A DNA stretch of 64,000 nt, from assembly GCA_963798455.1 (NCBI GenBank), contig CAWCTD010000003.1, positions 186,001 to 250,000 on the forward strand, in the 5' to 3' direction. A program made the position numbers and the translations under genes. Below, piece by piece: positions 1 through 8,114 of the stretch (position 1 is its first letter; each line of letters opens with the position of its first letter). Under the pieces are notes generated by a model, which worked only from the letters and a program-made list of their open reading frames with translations, had not been told where the DNA came from and ran no database searches. This DNA comes from CAWCTD01 sp963798455 (GTDB lineage Bacteria > Acidobacteriota > Terriglobia > Bryobacterales > Bryobacteraceae).

Positions 1-442
1 CATCCTTGGTGTTCTCGACGACCTGCCGATACAGCTTCTCATTCTTCCCAAGTGCGGCCTCGATCTGCTTCCGGTCCGTGACGTCGCGGAAAGCGGCCAC
101 GGCGCCGCTTACGGTTCCGTCGGCCCCCCTCAATGGTCTGGCGCTGACATCGATCCAAATACCCTCGCCCAGCCCTTCATGCCGGACAAATAGTTCCGCC
201 GAATCGACGCAATCGCCTCGCAGAGCCTGCATTAGCGGAGGGTCCTCTGCCGGCAAGGGAGTGACCATATCCGGTTGGAAGAGGCCAAACCGCTCGACCA
301 GATCCGCCGCGTTTCCGCCGACGGGCTTGCCTAGAATCCTTTCCGCGGAAGCGTTCGCGAAGAGGAAACGTCCTCTCCGATCGATCGCGACAACACCCTC
401 CGCGAGGCTTTCCAGAATGGGCTCGAGATTCGAGGTTGGCAT
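1..442 (-). CDS. PAS-domain sensor protein, N-terminal part (runs off the window)
   Basis: The minus strand encodes a PAS fold from the first residues: it starts MPTSNLEPILESLAEGVV, continues with IDRRGRFLFANASAERILG, and has a C-terminal cap FRDVTDRKQIE followed by a helix. This is the usual layout of a PAS sensor, which detects small ligands or redox state and passes the signal to a kinase, cyclase or regulator domain. That output domain lies beyond base 1, so the class is unknown. The start at 442 is chosen because GAGGG lies 8 bases upstream and the PAS fold begins at once; a nearby ATG at 459 is in another frame. Confidence 0.8.
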   Translation of the reverse strand, partial: MPTSNLEPILESLAEGVVAIDRRGRFLFANASAERILGKPVGGNAADLVERFGLFQPDMVTPLPAEDPPLMQALRGDCVDSAELFVRHEGLGEGIWIDVSARPLRGADGTVSGAVAAFRDVTDRKQIEAALGKNEKLYRQVVENTKD

Positions 443-636
443 GGGTAATGTTCCCTCATGAGAGATAGTACACCCGTGGGCGGCCGGAGTTGGATCGCTT
501 TCTTTGCATCAACAGGCAATGAGGCGGGCACTCTGGCTGTGGGTTGCGATGGTCAGCAAGTTCCTACAGCCCTTTGGGTAGTCCGCTGATTGCTCCTGCG
601 TTGCACCTGAGCTATAGATTCCGTAAGGGGACCGTC

Positions 637-1221
637 ATGAATTGTGCGGAATCTCAGAGAAGCTTGGGCCTACTAGCGGACCGGTGGCTGAAAAGCGAGG
701 TAGCTCATATAGGGACTCGGTTTGGCCGCCTGGTGTATTTTTCCTCGTTGCTCGATCGGAACACTGGCCGCTACAACCACCGGGGCCTGTCACAAGCCGT
801 CGGCGACACTGAGGCGGATCGGATCTTGCGAGAAAGCCACCGCCAGACGTTCGACGAGTGGCTGTGCTTGAATTTGGAACAAAAGAAAGCCGACCTCGAT
901 CTCTACCTTTCGGGCTTGGGGGACGAAGGGCGTACTGCGTCGCCAGACTGGGCGCGCGTCCAAGCCTATCGGGATTTGCCTCCGCTTTCCGCGGAGGAAC
1001 CGGAACGCGCACTGTTCCTTGCGGATCTTGAGGCGCTGTTCAGTCTGATGACAGGAGAACCGGCTCTCGTGGACATGCCGCGTCCCGACGAGAACCGGAA
1101 GTCGCACCGAGTTGGCCTCAGCGGGGTTGCAGGTAATCCGGCGTGGCTCTGGGCGTCGAGATCCTGGCGTTGTGGAGCGCGATGCTTCCGATTGCGCCTG
1201 CGCACCCAAAATTGGCTATAG
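637..1221 (+). CDS. Hypothetical protein, acidobacterial type
   Basis: I do not recognise a named domain. The protein begins MNCAESQRSLGLLADRW and contains the stretch HIGTRFGRLVYFSSLLDRN, which resembles small uncharacterised acidobacterial proteins from memory. It is mostly charged and helical, with no signal peptide or membrane segment. The start at 637 has AAGGGG 7 bases upstream; an earlier in-frame ATG at 544 has no such site and gives an unlikely leader. The last 30 or so residues, rich in Trp, Arg and Cys, overlap the 3' end of the opposite-strand gene. The natural C-terminus may therefore have been near 1110 and lost by a small indel. Confidence 0.6.
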   Translation: MNCAESQRSLGLLADRWLKSEVAHIGTRFGRLVYFSSLLDRNTGRYNHRGLSQAVGDTEADRILRESHRQTFDEWLCLNLEQKKADLDLYLSGLGDEGRTASPDWARVQAYRDLPPLSAEEPERALFLADLEALFSLMTGEPALVDMPRPDENRKSHRVGLSGVAGNPAWLWASRSWRCGARCFRLRLRTQNWL

Positions 1222-1546
1222 CTGCGGGCTTGTAGAGATCTTCCCCCCCCCGGATTCTGAACAGAAGCACCTGCAGCAGCAAGGAACCGCCAGACGCCGA
1301 GGACTTGATTAGAAGCCCCCGCTGAGGGTTGAACCGGCCCTGGGCGTCGCGCAATAGGGTATTCGCTTCGGATCGACCCAGGGAGGAATGGACGTCGAAT
1401 ACATTTGCCGCCACCAAAGCCGCGACTGAAACCAGCCAGAGCTTCTTGGACGGTTTGTGGGTCTCAGCGTAGCAGGTCTGCGTCGAGGAAACCAGAAGCG
1501 CCACGCCCAGAATCGGCAACAACCACCGTGTAGGCCGTAATTTCAT
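1118..1546 (-). CDS. Small exported or membrane hypothetical protein
   Basis: A 142-residue protein with a typical signal peptide (basic MKLRPTRW, hydrophobic LLPILGVALLVSS, then TCYAE). A second hydrophobic helix follows (LWLVSVAALVAANVFD), then a conserved-looking block VHSSLGRSEANTLLRD and a third hydrophobic patch near residues 105-125. This matches a widespread but uncharacterised acidobacterial small membrane protein; no function can be given. GGAG lies 8 bases before the ATG. It is convergent with the hypothetical gene at 637, and the two reading frames overlap by about 100 bases at their 3' ends. Confidence 0.65.
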   Translation of the reverse strand: MKLRPTRWLLPILGVALLVSSTQTCYAETHKPSKKLWLVSVAALVAANVFDVHSSLGRSEANTLLRDAQGRFNPQRGLLIKSSASGGSLLLQVLLFRIRGGEDLYKPAAIANFGCAGAIGSIALHNARISTPRATPDYLQPR

Positions 1547-2048
1547 TCGTTTCTCCGGGCCCGCGTTCGTCTGCCGTAGGTCCCCTAATTCGATCCGATC
1601 ACAGTGGATATCGGAAGAACAGGTTCAATCTTGAGGGGTACTGCACAGTACGGCTGTAACGAATCGCAAGGGGTTCTAGAACCGGGGAAGCCCGTTTGAA
1701 GGTAATTCGGTGTGGCCAACGTCACCGTGGCCCGTTTCGCAACCTACACCTTTTGAAACGGGTCGACGGTAACCGACAAGTGCTCCATGTCCGCACCGTT
1801 TCGCAGAGCGCATGCTACGGAGTTTTGGAACGCCTCCAAAGAGGCAGAGAGCATCAGCCCATCCTCGGGGGTCCCGCCGCCTAGTCCGGGCTGCCAGGAG
1901 CTGCATTCTCATGGCCCCGCCGCACCAATACCCTCCGACGCTCGTTGACTCATGTCCGATGGTGAGGGTGTCTACTCCGAGTTCCTCCACGGCCGGAAGC
2001 CTCCGGTGGGTGATGCCTCACCGGAAACCGGTGGTTTGCTAAAGGAGC
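1547..2048. other. Intergenic stretch, no gene supported
   Basis: About 500 bases between the small membrane protein and an IS1380 remnant. Short open frames exist on both strands, but none has a recognisable motif, a convincing ribosome-binding site or protein-like composition. I see nothing in it. Confidence 0.5.
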
Positions 2049-2178
2049 CTTCTGAAGCAGGTGGCCAATTGGGAGACGGCGCGGTATGTGCTGGCAAAGG
2101 TCAAGTTCCTCTTCCGAGAGTGGCCCGCTCGAGTGGAGTTCATCGTGACGAACTTGGAGTCAGAGAGCCCGGCGCCGG
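2049..2178 (+). pseudogene. Remnant of an IS1380-family transposase (C-terminal third)
   Basis: One open stretch of about 43 codons reads LLKQVANWETARYVLAKV and then EWPARVEFIVTNLESES. This matches the strand segment of IS1380 transposases that precedes the last catalytic acid (pattern W-x-TAR-x-V-x-AKVE ... R-V-x-FIVTNL). A stop codon precedes it, and the sequence diverges right after ESES, so both ends are lost. Related transposases in this window lie at 17.2-20.3 kb and 53.7-55.1 kb. It marks an old insertion; no product is expected. Confidence 0.65.
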
Positions 2179-2743
2179 TGGGGCGGAGGAGCCCCCGCCG
2201 GCGGACGAGAATGCGGCAGGCAAAGCAAGTTGACATCGATAGGCGGCCGTGGAATCGGTCAGAAAGGCGGGAGTCTTGGGCTCTGGAAGAGCCTGGAAGA
2301 GGCAGAACTGGGCCGCTCTTTCAATGGGCCCCCTCGAGCCGGCGGCGTTCCCCTAACTAGAGAAATCTTTGGAGCGCAATGATACATGTAATATATATAC
2401 ATAAGCGCGGGGAAGGGACTCGCTGGCGAAGAAGGGATCGAGACATGTGATCGCTCACGTTCGCAGGGCAGGGCTTGCCGGTGCCCTGACAGAGCCGAGG
2501 TGAACAAATCGCCGAAGGTCACAGAGTCTTGACAGGCGCCAGCTCATGGGAACCAAGCGGGCTGCTCTGGGGTGAACGGCCGCAATTCGGCGTCGCTGGT
2601 TGCGCGGGCAAGGAACAATAAGGGTACATCGTACGGCAGAAATGAACCCAAACCAGCTTAGACCGATGTGCAACTAAGCGTTGACAAGTCCTTGTGGGTC
2701 AATTAAACACACTGATTCTAAAGAACTTCTAGTCGTCGGCAAG

Positions 2744-2790
2744 AGGCCCTGAAAGGGCTGGCGTCGGTTCGATTCCGTCCCCGTCTCGTT
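2744..2790 (+). repeat. tRNA-Phe 3'-end-like sequence, degenerate att candidate
   Basis: The block GCCCTGAAAGGGCTGGCGTC, then GGTTCGATTCCGTCCC, repeats nearly base for base the tRNA-Phe 3' fragment at 8046-8094. It differs by a missing A in the anticodon loop, a lost CG and a lost acceptor end. It is in the same orientation as the 8046 copy, so the two could bound an old integrative element of about 5.3 kb that carries the integrase at 6765. The reading as an attachment site is inferred; the repeat itself is visible. Confidence 0.55.
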
Positions 2791-3031
2791 TTCAGTGCTC
2801 GAACACGTTCTCGGGTGACCGCCGAAGGAGACGGGCGCACCCGCCACTGAAAATATCCCCGGGCTGGACGTTTTGGGTATTTTTCCGCCAGGAATTTCTC
2901 GCGATTCATTCCGGCTCTGATCCCCTCAAACGAAAAGGTTTATGGCCTAAGCGGCGGGAGCCTGCCTTGGCTGGCATTTTCAATACTTATATACTATGTA
3001 TTATACGGGGCACTGCTGGTTTTCGCGTTAG
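2762..3031 (+). repeat. Inverted-repeat arm, left copy, outer segment
   Basis: This segment reappears in reverse orientation at about 12424-12680 with high identity by eye. Shared runs include TTCTCGGGTGACCGCCGAAG-like, GAAAATATCCCCGGGCTGGA and CTTGGCTGGCATTTTC. It ends at the sequence CGCGTTAG, where an insertion sequence begins. Its partner segment resumes at 4570. No coding function is apparent; it looks like decayed element DNA. Confidence 0.75.
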
Positions 3032-4569
3032 GGAGTCTTGTCTAATGCAGGATGAGCCTGAAGGAAGGGTGTGTTTCTAACGCAAGATGAGCCTGAAGGC
3101 GGGGAGGTTGGGCATGCTGGAGATTGATTGTCAGCATGCAGGATCGGGACACAATGAGCCTGGAGCAGATCCGGGCGTTTTTGGAGGCCAGCGAGCCGGT
3201 TCGGTTCGAGGGCAAGAACCGGCGGGAGGTTTATGACTGGGTGACGCGGACATTGAAGCAGCAGCGCTATGGGCAATGCGGTCGGGAGGCGAAGGGACTG
3301 TTGCGACGTTACGTGGCGAAGATGTCCGGGCTGAGCCGGGCGCAGGTGACGCGGCTGATCGGCAAGTACGGCGACAGCGGCGAGGTCAAGGAGGCGCTCT
3401 ACCGGCGCCACCGCTTTGCTTGCCGCTACAGGCTAGCCGACATCGAGTTGCTGGCCGAAGTCGACCAGGCCCATGAGACGCTCAGCGGCCCGGCGACGCA
3501 GAAGCTCCTGCAGCGGGCGCGGTACGATTTCAAGGACCCCCGCTATGAGCGGCTGGCGGCCATTTCGATGGCCCACATCTACAACCTGCGCAAGAGCCGG
3601 ACGTACCGGCAGAAGCGGGTGGTCTACCAGAAAACGCGGCCGGTGCAGGTGGCCATTGGCGAACGGCGCCGGCCAGAGCCGGACGGACGACCGGGCTACC
3701 TGCGGGTGGACACGGTGCACCAGGGGGATCTGGGAGGCGTGAAAGGGGCGTATCACATCAATGCCGTGGACGAGGTCACGCAGTGGCAGGTGGTGGGGGC
3801 GGCCGAGCAGATCAGCGAAGCCTACTTGCAGCCGGTGCTGGAAGCCATGCTGCGGCAGTTTCCGTTTCACATCCGCGGCTTCCATTCCGACAACGGCAGC
3901 GAGTTCATCAACCACACGGTGGCCAAGCTGCTCAACAAGTTGCTGATCCAACAGACCAAGTCGCGGCCGCGGCATTCCAACGACAACGGCTTGGCGGAGG
4001 CGAAGAACGGCGCGGTGGTGCGCAAGCACATGGGCTACGGATATATCGACTCCAGCCATGCGCAGGCGATCGAGGAGTTCTACGAGGGATACTTCAATCC
4101 CTACCTGAGCTTCCACCGGCCCTGCGGCGTGCCCGAAGTGGAGACCGGAGCCAAGGGCAAGCAACGCAGGGTGTACCGCTGGTACGCCACGCCCTGGGAG
4201 ATCTTGCGCCAGTTGCCCGGGGTGGTGCGCGCCCTCCGGCCGGGGGTGACCATCGAAAGGCTCAATGAGATCGAGCGAGCCGAAACCGACACGGCGGCAG
4301 CCCGCCGGATGCAGACCGCCAAACAGAAGCTATTCGCCAGCTTCCAACGAAGGAAGAGCGCATGAGAAAAGGCTGTGGAAATGCCGGGCCGTGGACAAAG
4401 AGGAAAACCAACACCAGGTTTCCCTCTTTGCCCACCGCCCTTGGAAATCGCTGCCGCGATTCCCACATTCCCACAGCCCCGACTCCGAGACACTTACACA
4501 CTCACAGAAAGGAGCCCAGACTGCTCAGCCCCCATCATCCTTCAGGCTCATCCTTCGATTGGAATATGC
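3032..4569 (+). mobile_element. DDE insertion sequence (rve type) inside the left repeat arm
   Basis: The element is about 1538 bp. TTAG occurs at 3028-3031 and again at 4570-4573, whereas the uninterrupted reverse copy near 12408-12412 has the site once, so TTAG is the inferred 4-bp target duplication. A 17-base inverted repeat AGGATGAGCCTGAAGGA lies at 3049-3065 and, reversed, at 4538-4554, about 15-17 bases inside each end. A third, direct copy of the motif sits at 3084-3099. The single cargo gene is the transposase at 3136. The exact ends are inferred from the repeat comparison. Confidence 0.75.
3136..4365 (+). CDS. Integrase-core (rve) DDE transposase
   Basis: The 409-residue protein has an N-terminal helical DNA-binding region (residues 15-115, including AKMSGLSRAQVTRLI, an HTH). 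An RNase-H-like rve core follows, with the first Asp in YLRVDTVHQGD, the second in FHSDNGSEFIN and the Glu in NGLAEAKNG. The tail (PWEILRQLPGVVRALRPG) is also typical of this group. It cuts and joins the element's own ends. The DDE triad and lengths look intact, so it may be active. ATG 3136 is preferred over an upstream TTG; a GGAG lies 13 bases before it. Confidence 0.9.
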   Translation: MQDRDTMSLEQIRAFLEASEPVRFEGKNRREVYDWVTRTLKQQRYGQCGREAKGLLRRYVAKMSGLSRAQVTRLIGKYGDSGEVKEALYRRHRFACRYRLADIELLAEVDQAHETLSGPATQKLLQRARYDFKDPRYERLAAISMAHIYNLRKSRTYRQKRVVYQKTRPVQVAIGERRRPEPDGRPGYLRVDTVHQGDLGGVKGAYHINAVDEVTQWQVVGAAEQISEAYLQPVLEAMLRQFPFHIRGFHSDNGSEFINHTVAKLLNKLLIQQTKSRPRHSNDNGLAEAKNGAVVRKHMGYGYIDSSHAQAIEEFYEGYFNPYLSFHRPCGVPEVETGAKGKQRRVYRWYATPWEILRQLPGVVRALRPGVTIERLNEIERAETDTAAARRMQTAKQKLFASFQRRKSA

Positions 4570-5500
4570 TTAGGGGGCACAGTGGTCTCTTTAGGGCGTG
4601 ACACCTGTGTCTAGCGGCGGGGTAGTCGACAATCTGGTCCCGGTGCCTGACGAGGGGCGCTTTGGTGTTGGTGTGCGCTGGAAGCCAGGCCGGAGAGCTG
4701 ATTTGGACTTGGACAACCCATGCTTGCGGTGTGCGCTCTCGAGCAGTCTGCTCCTTCCGCCCACCGCTTCCGCTGAGCTGTGGCAATGTGCTCGGAGGCA
4801 GCGTCGCTCAGCTCCCGCGGCGGCTCTCTCTTCACCCACGGCGGTCTGAGGCGTCCGGCGCGCTTTCGACGGAGCCGACCTATCTGCTCCTGGTTCTGCA
4901 AATACGTTACGTATACGTATGGTATAACCCGGGTACGCATCCCAGGGCTGCTGGGAAGGCATGCAGCATTTGATCAGATTCACGTACTCTTAGAGTGGGC
5001 ATTGCACGATGACCCCGGAAGCGCAGGGTTGATCTCCTCGAGTCTGCCATGCCGTTCGAGAATCTCAACCGGTTGCCGGTAAATGGCAGCCGTTTCGCCG
5101 GCGTGAAACGGCATCTTGCCAAGCGGCACCGCGGCCGGTCCCAGCCGGACCAGCACTTCGGGAATGTCTGTTTTCAGGATCCCTGGAACCCTCACCCCAC
5201 GGTAGTTGCTGAGGATCGACTGGATCGCTCTCTCACCGCCCTGGCGGCCGAGCGCGCCGAAAGCTCTGCCGAACTGGAGGCCCGGTGGCAAGAGTGCCCA
5301 GGATACCTTTCAATGGAAGCATAAGTCGCCCTCCACATTCGACCCCACAATCACCGGCCTGGGAGTCGAGTCGGCTAACCCTGGCATTGCTGTTCTCTTC
5401 GAACACGGAACCCGGCCCAATTCACGGGTCAGCACATGCGATGCCTGCACTCCTCCACTGGTGCTGCTCCTCGATTCGTGTCTTTGATCGTTGAGCATGC
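4570..5500 (+). repeat. Inverted-repeat arm, left copy, inner segment
   Basis: This segment matches the reverse complement of about 11535-12415. Recognisable shared blocks are the start (TTTAGGGCGTGACACCTGTG), the middle (ACTCTTAGAGTGGGCA-like in both) and the end (GGCCGGGTTCCGTGTTCGAA on the minus strand). On the minus strand 4980-5291 is open and reads as a plausible protein piece (GGERAIQSILSNYRGVRVPG ... PVEILERHGRLEEINPALPG). The right copy carries the same words with frameshifts. I do not recognise that protein; it looks like a decayed gene, and no function is claimed. Confidence 0.7.
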
Positions 5501-5705
5501 CCAATAGACCACAATCTCCTTTTTGGCCTTGCGGCCGGCATCAACATACCACAATCGGTGTGTCTTGGAGCCGTTGCCCAAACTGCTGATGACCACTGAA
5601 CAGCGCGTGCGCGGCGGTAGTGGGCCGGACTCGCGCGCAGCAGTGCCATCGAGACGCGGTCGCCCCCAGATCTTGAGACTGCCTATTGGAAGCTCGCTCG
5701 TGCCC
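5501..5705. other. Short intergenic stretch, no gene supported
   Basis: Between the inner repeat arm and the 3' end of the hypothetical gene at 5706. One minus-strand frame stays open through it and reads like protein (SLKIWGRPRLDGTA, then SKTHRLWYVDAGRKAKKEI), but I recognise no family and find no start. It may be the eroded end of an older gene. Confidence 0.35.
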
Positions 5706-6587
5706 TCATCCCGGAAATTGGCAGTCCGTATCCCGCCGCTCGGGAACTTCCTGGCGCTGGCTCGAATGGAACAGGTAAATCCACTTGTCCACCGCCGAGT
5801 GTGCCGACCGTCTTGCCTGATCGGGTATCTGCTTGGCCAACCTCGCGGCCTGACTCGCAGGAAGCGGAGCCTCCTGTTGTTGTCTCATAAGCAGCCTCTT
5901 TAATCTCGTCTTCACTCCGGCCTCGTAGTGCTTCACCCGCTCATACACCTCGTATGAGCCCCACCGCTTAGAAGTTCTCCCGCGAGGCTGGGTGGTGAAC
6001 CCCTTCTGATTCAGTACACAAGCGATCCGACCACGCGCATTGTGAACACGCGCTCGTCGGAGGGCATGATAGGCTGCGTAGACCCGCTCCGACAGGTCGT
6101 CGCGTAGTTGTGGGTTCCCGGTGCCGCTTGCGGACAAGCGGCGCGACATCAGATGAGGCGGGCGGGCAGAACCGGCTTCCGGCGGCGGCTCAGCAGACTC
6201 CTGGACCCACTTCACAGCCGCCTCGATGTCGAATGCTGCCAGATATGTATCGGCGTGCTCTTGCAGGAACTCAACTACCCTCTGGCGCTCGCTCATGGGT
6301 AGCGGCGCAAACTGGAACAGGGTTCTCCAGATAACGTCTGCCAGTCGATCTAACAGATACCGCCGTGGTCCGGGCTCCATCTCCCAGGCAAGCGTTTTGA
6401 GATAGCGGGCGACTCCGGCTCCGTCCCGGAGGCGGAGAGCACGAGGACGCTTGGCAATCAGCGAGAAAACGTACTCCAGAAAGGCATCCCGCTCCGAAGG
6501 ATTCAGCTTTTGCGCCGGCAGTTTCAACACCTCACTTGAGATCCAGCCCTCCGCCGGATCCGGGCTGAACGGGGGCATCTGGCTCAT
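5706..6587 (-). CDS. Hypothetical protein of a mobile element
   Basis: A soluble 293-residue protein with no family I can name. Residues 25-45 (LNPSERDAFLEYVFSLIAKR), 60-80 and 95-135 are helical. A basic block with several Arg/Lys (CVLNQKGFTTQPRGRTSKRW, residues 195-215) could bind nucleic acid. The start is well supported: AGGAGGT lies 7 bases before the ATG. It is divergent from the integrase at 6765 and shares a 177-base intergenic region with it, so it probably belongs to the same element, perhaps in a regulatory or directionality role. That role is inference only. Confidence 0.6.
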   Translation of the reverse strand: MSQMPPFSPDPAEGWISSEVLKLPAQKLNPSERDAFLEYVFSLIAKRPRALRLRDGAGVARYLKTLAWEMEPGPRRYLLDRLADVIWRTLFQFAPLPMSERQRVVEFLQEHADTYLAAFDIEAAVKWVQESAEPPPEAGSARPPHLMSRRLSASGTGNPQLRDDLSERVYAAYHALRRARVHNARGRIACVLNQKGFTTQPRGRTSKRWGSYEVYERVKHYEAGVKTRLKRLLMRQQQEAPLPASQAARLAKQIPDQARRSAHSAVDKWIYLFHSSQRQEVPERRDTDCQFPG

Positions 6588-6764
6588 TAAGACACCTCCT
6601 GAACCACCTATTCTCCCTCAAAGTTTCCCTGGAGAATGGAAGTTGGACTGGCGACCTTGATGCTGGTTCCCGTACCAAATTCGCTGCCCCAATCCGACGC
6701 AGGGCATGGTATGTTTGGGACCGAGACAAACTTCGGCGAGCCATCGAGAGGAGATTGCGAGAAG

Positions 6765-7937
6765 ATGGCACGTCGAAGATTTCAGGACCCCAAACCTAAA
6801 CGGGAGGGGCGGTGGTGGTACCTGCTCTCGTGGCAGGACGAGTTCATCGATGGAAGGAGGACGCGAAAACGCAAACGAGTCAAGCTTGCGCCGGCGGACA
6901 TGGCGGAACGGGAGGTGAGGAAGATCGCGGCCGAGCATCTGCGGCCGCTGAACCAGGGGCTGCTAACCATCGGGTCGGCGATGACCTTTGAGACCTACGT
7001 AGAGAACGTCTACAAACCGACGGTGATGCCGCTGCTGGCTACAACCACGCAGGAGCGCTACGAGAGCGTGATCAAGATCTACCTGATCCCGGCTTTCGGC
7101 CAACGCTGTCTGCGGGATCTGACACCGCTGGAGAACCAAAGGTATCTATCCGGTCTGGCGGAGTCGGACTTGTCTCAGGAGTCCAAGGACAAGATCCGGG
7201 ACGTTTTGTCCAGCATTCTAGGTTCGGCGGTCAAGTATGGATACTTGGTGAAGAACCCGGTGGAGGGCTTACGGCTGCCGCCGCCGAAGACAGGCAAGCG
7301 GTCCAAGCCGTTCATCACTCCGGCTGTGTTCCTCGCTTTGTTGGCGTTGCTTCCTGAGCCATACGCCAGCATGGTGTTCGTGGCGGTCTACACGGGACTT
7401 CGAGTGAGTGAGCTCATCGCCTTGCGGTGGCGCAACATCCACGAAGACTCGATCACAGTGGAGCAGCGCTATTGCCGGGGAGACTGGGGCGTCCCGAAAA
7501 CCGAAGCCAGCAGTGCGACGATCCCGGTTAACGCGGCGGTCATCCACCGACTCCACAGGCTGAAGACCCTTGTGGTCACGGTGGCGGCTGGCAAGGCGGT
7601 GAGGAGGTATGCCGCAGTCAGGTCGGCCGGACCGGATGACCTGGTGTTCCCGTCACCGGTGAAAGGTGGGCCGATGCGTGACAACAACATCCTGGCGCGT
7701 CACATCAAGCCGGCAGCCAGGAAGTTGGGTATCGGGTGGGTAAATTGGCAGGTGCTGCGCCGGAGCTTCGCGACGTGGCTCAAGATGGCGGGCGCCGATG
7801 TGAAGGATGCCCAGGGCCTAATGCGACACTCGAGGGCTTCCACGACGTTGGACATTTACCAGCAGTTTGTCCCGGAATCGCAGCGGAGGGTCGTGGAGAA
7901 TCTGGGTCGCCTGGTGGAGCCGGTCGTAGTGAATTGA
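6765..7937 (+). CDS. Tyrosine recombinase / integrase
   Basis: 390 residues. The N-terminus (MARRRFQDPKPKREGRWW) is basic, followed by a SAM-like core-binding domain (about 65-165) and a catalytic domain (about 180-380). Visible catalytic positions are the first Arg in TGLRVSELIALRW, the second in QVLRRSFATW (the usual first His of the HxxR box is Gln), a His in GLMRHSRAS and the Tyr in TTLDIYQQF. Recombinases of this family insert elements at tRNA genes. Its 3' end lies 108 bases from a tRNA-Phe 3' fragment, which suggests that is its attachment site. The in-frame upstream extension from 6636 is unlikely; AGAGGAG precedes 6765. Confidence 0.88.
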   Translation: MARRRFQDPKPKREGRWWYLLSWQDEFIDGRRTRKRKRVKLAPADMAEREVRKIAAEHLRPLNQGLLTIGSAMTFETYVENVYKPTVMPLLATTTQERYESVIKIYLIPAFGQRCLRDLTPLENQRYLSGLAESDLSQESKDKIRDVLSSILGSAVKYGYLVKNPVEGLRLPPPKTGKRSKPFITPAVFLALLALLPEPYASMVFVAVYTGLRVSELIALRWRNIHEDSITVEQRYCRGDWGVPKTEASSATIPVNAAVIHRLHRLKTLVVTVAAGKAVRRYAAVRSAGPDDLVFPSPVKGGPMRDNNILARHIKPAARKLGIGWVNWQVLRRSFATWLKMAGADVKDAQGLMRHSRASTTLDIYQQFVPESQRRVVENLGRLVEPVVVN

Positions 7938-8045
7938 GGTGTTCCAGGAAAGCTGTTCCATTACTGTTCCAATAAATGGGTGGGAAAAGTGGTAGGAGAC
8001 GTGGAGAAGGTAAGTAGAATCAACAAGATGAGATCGGCTGACTAC

Positions 8046-8094
8046 TGCCCTGAAAAGGCTGGCGTCGGCGGTTCGATTCCGTCCCTGGCCACCA
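8046..8094 (+). repeat. tRNA-Phe 3' fragment (attachment-site copy)
   Basis: The sequence contains an anticodon loop CTGAAAA (anticodon GAA), a GGCGTCGGC region, a T arm GGTTCGATTCC and an acceptor end CCTGGCC followed by ACCA. These are the parts of the 3' half of a bacterial tRNA-Phe. No matching 5' half (GGCCAGG and D arm) is seen upstream, so it is not a working tRNA gene. Such 3' fragments are the usual scar of integration at a tRNA gene. It sits between two convergent integrases, and shorter relatives lie at 2744 (same strand) and about 12650 (opposite strand). Confidence 0.75.
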
Positions 8095-8114
8095 AATAAA
8101 TCCCTTTTGAATCA

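Larger units (their letters stand above)
2179..3031. other. Gene-free stretch with tRNA-like tail and inverted-repeat arm
   Basis: No convincing coding sequence. An AT-rich patch sits at about 2380-2402 (alternating TA) in otherwise GC-rich DNA. From 2744 the stretch carries a tRNA-Phe 3'-end-like sequence and from 2762 the first half of the left inverted-repeat arm; both are listed separately. Confidence 0.5.

Noticed and set aside
8046..8094. A complete tRNA-Phe gene
   Set aside because: Only the anticodon loop, T arm and acceptor 3' strand are present; no 5' acceptor strand or D arm lies upstream, and the anticodon stem has a mismatch.
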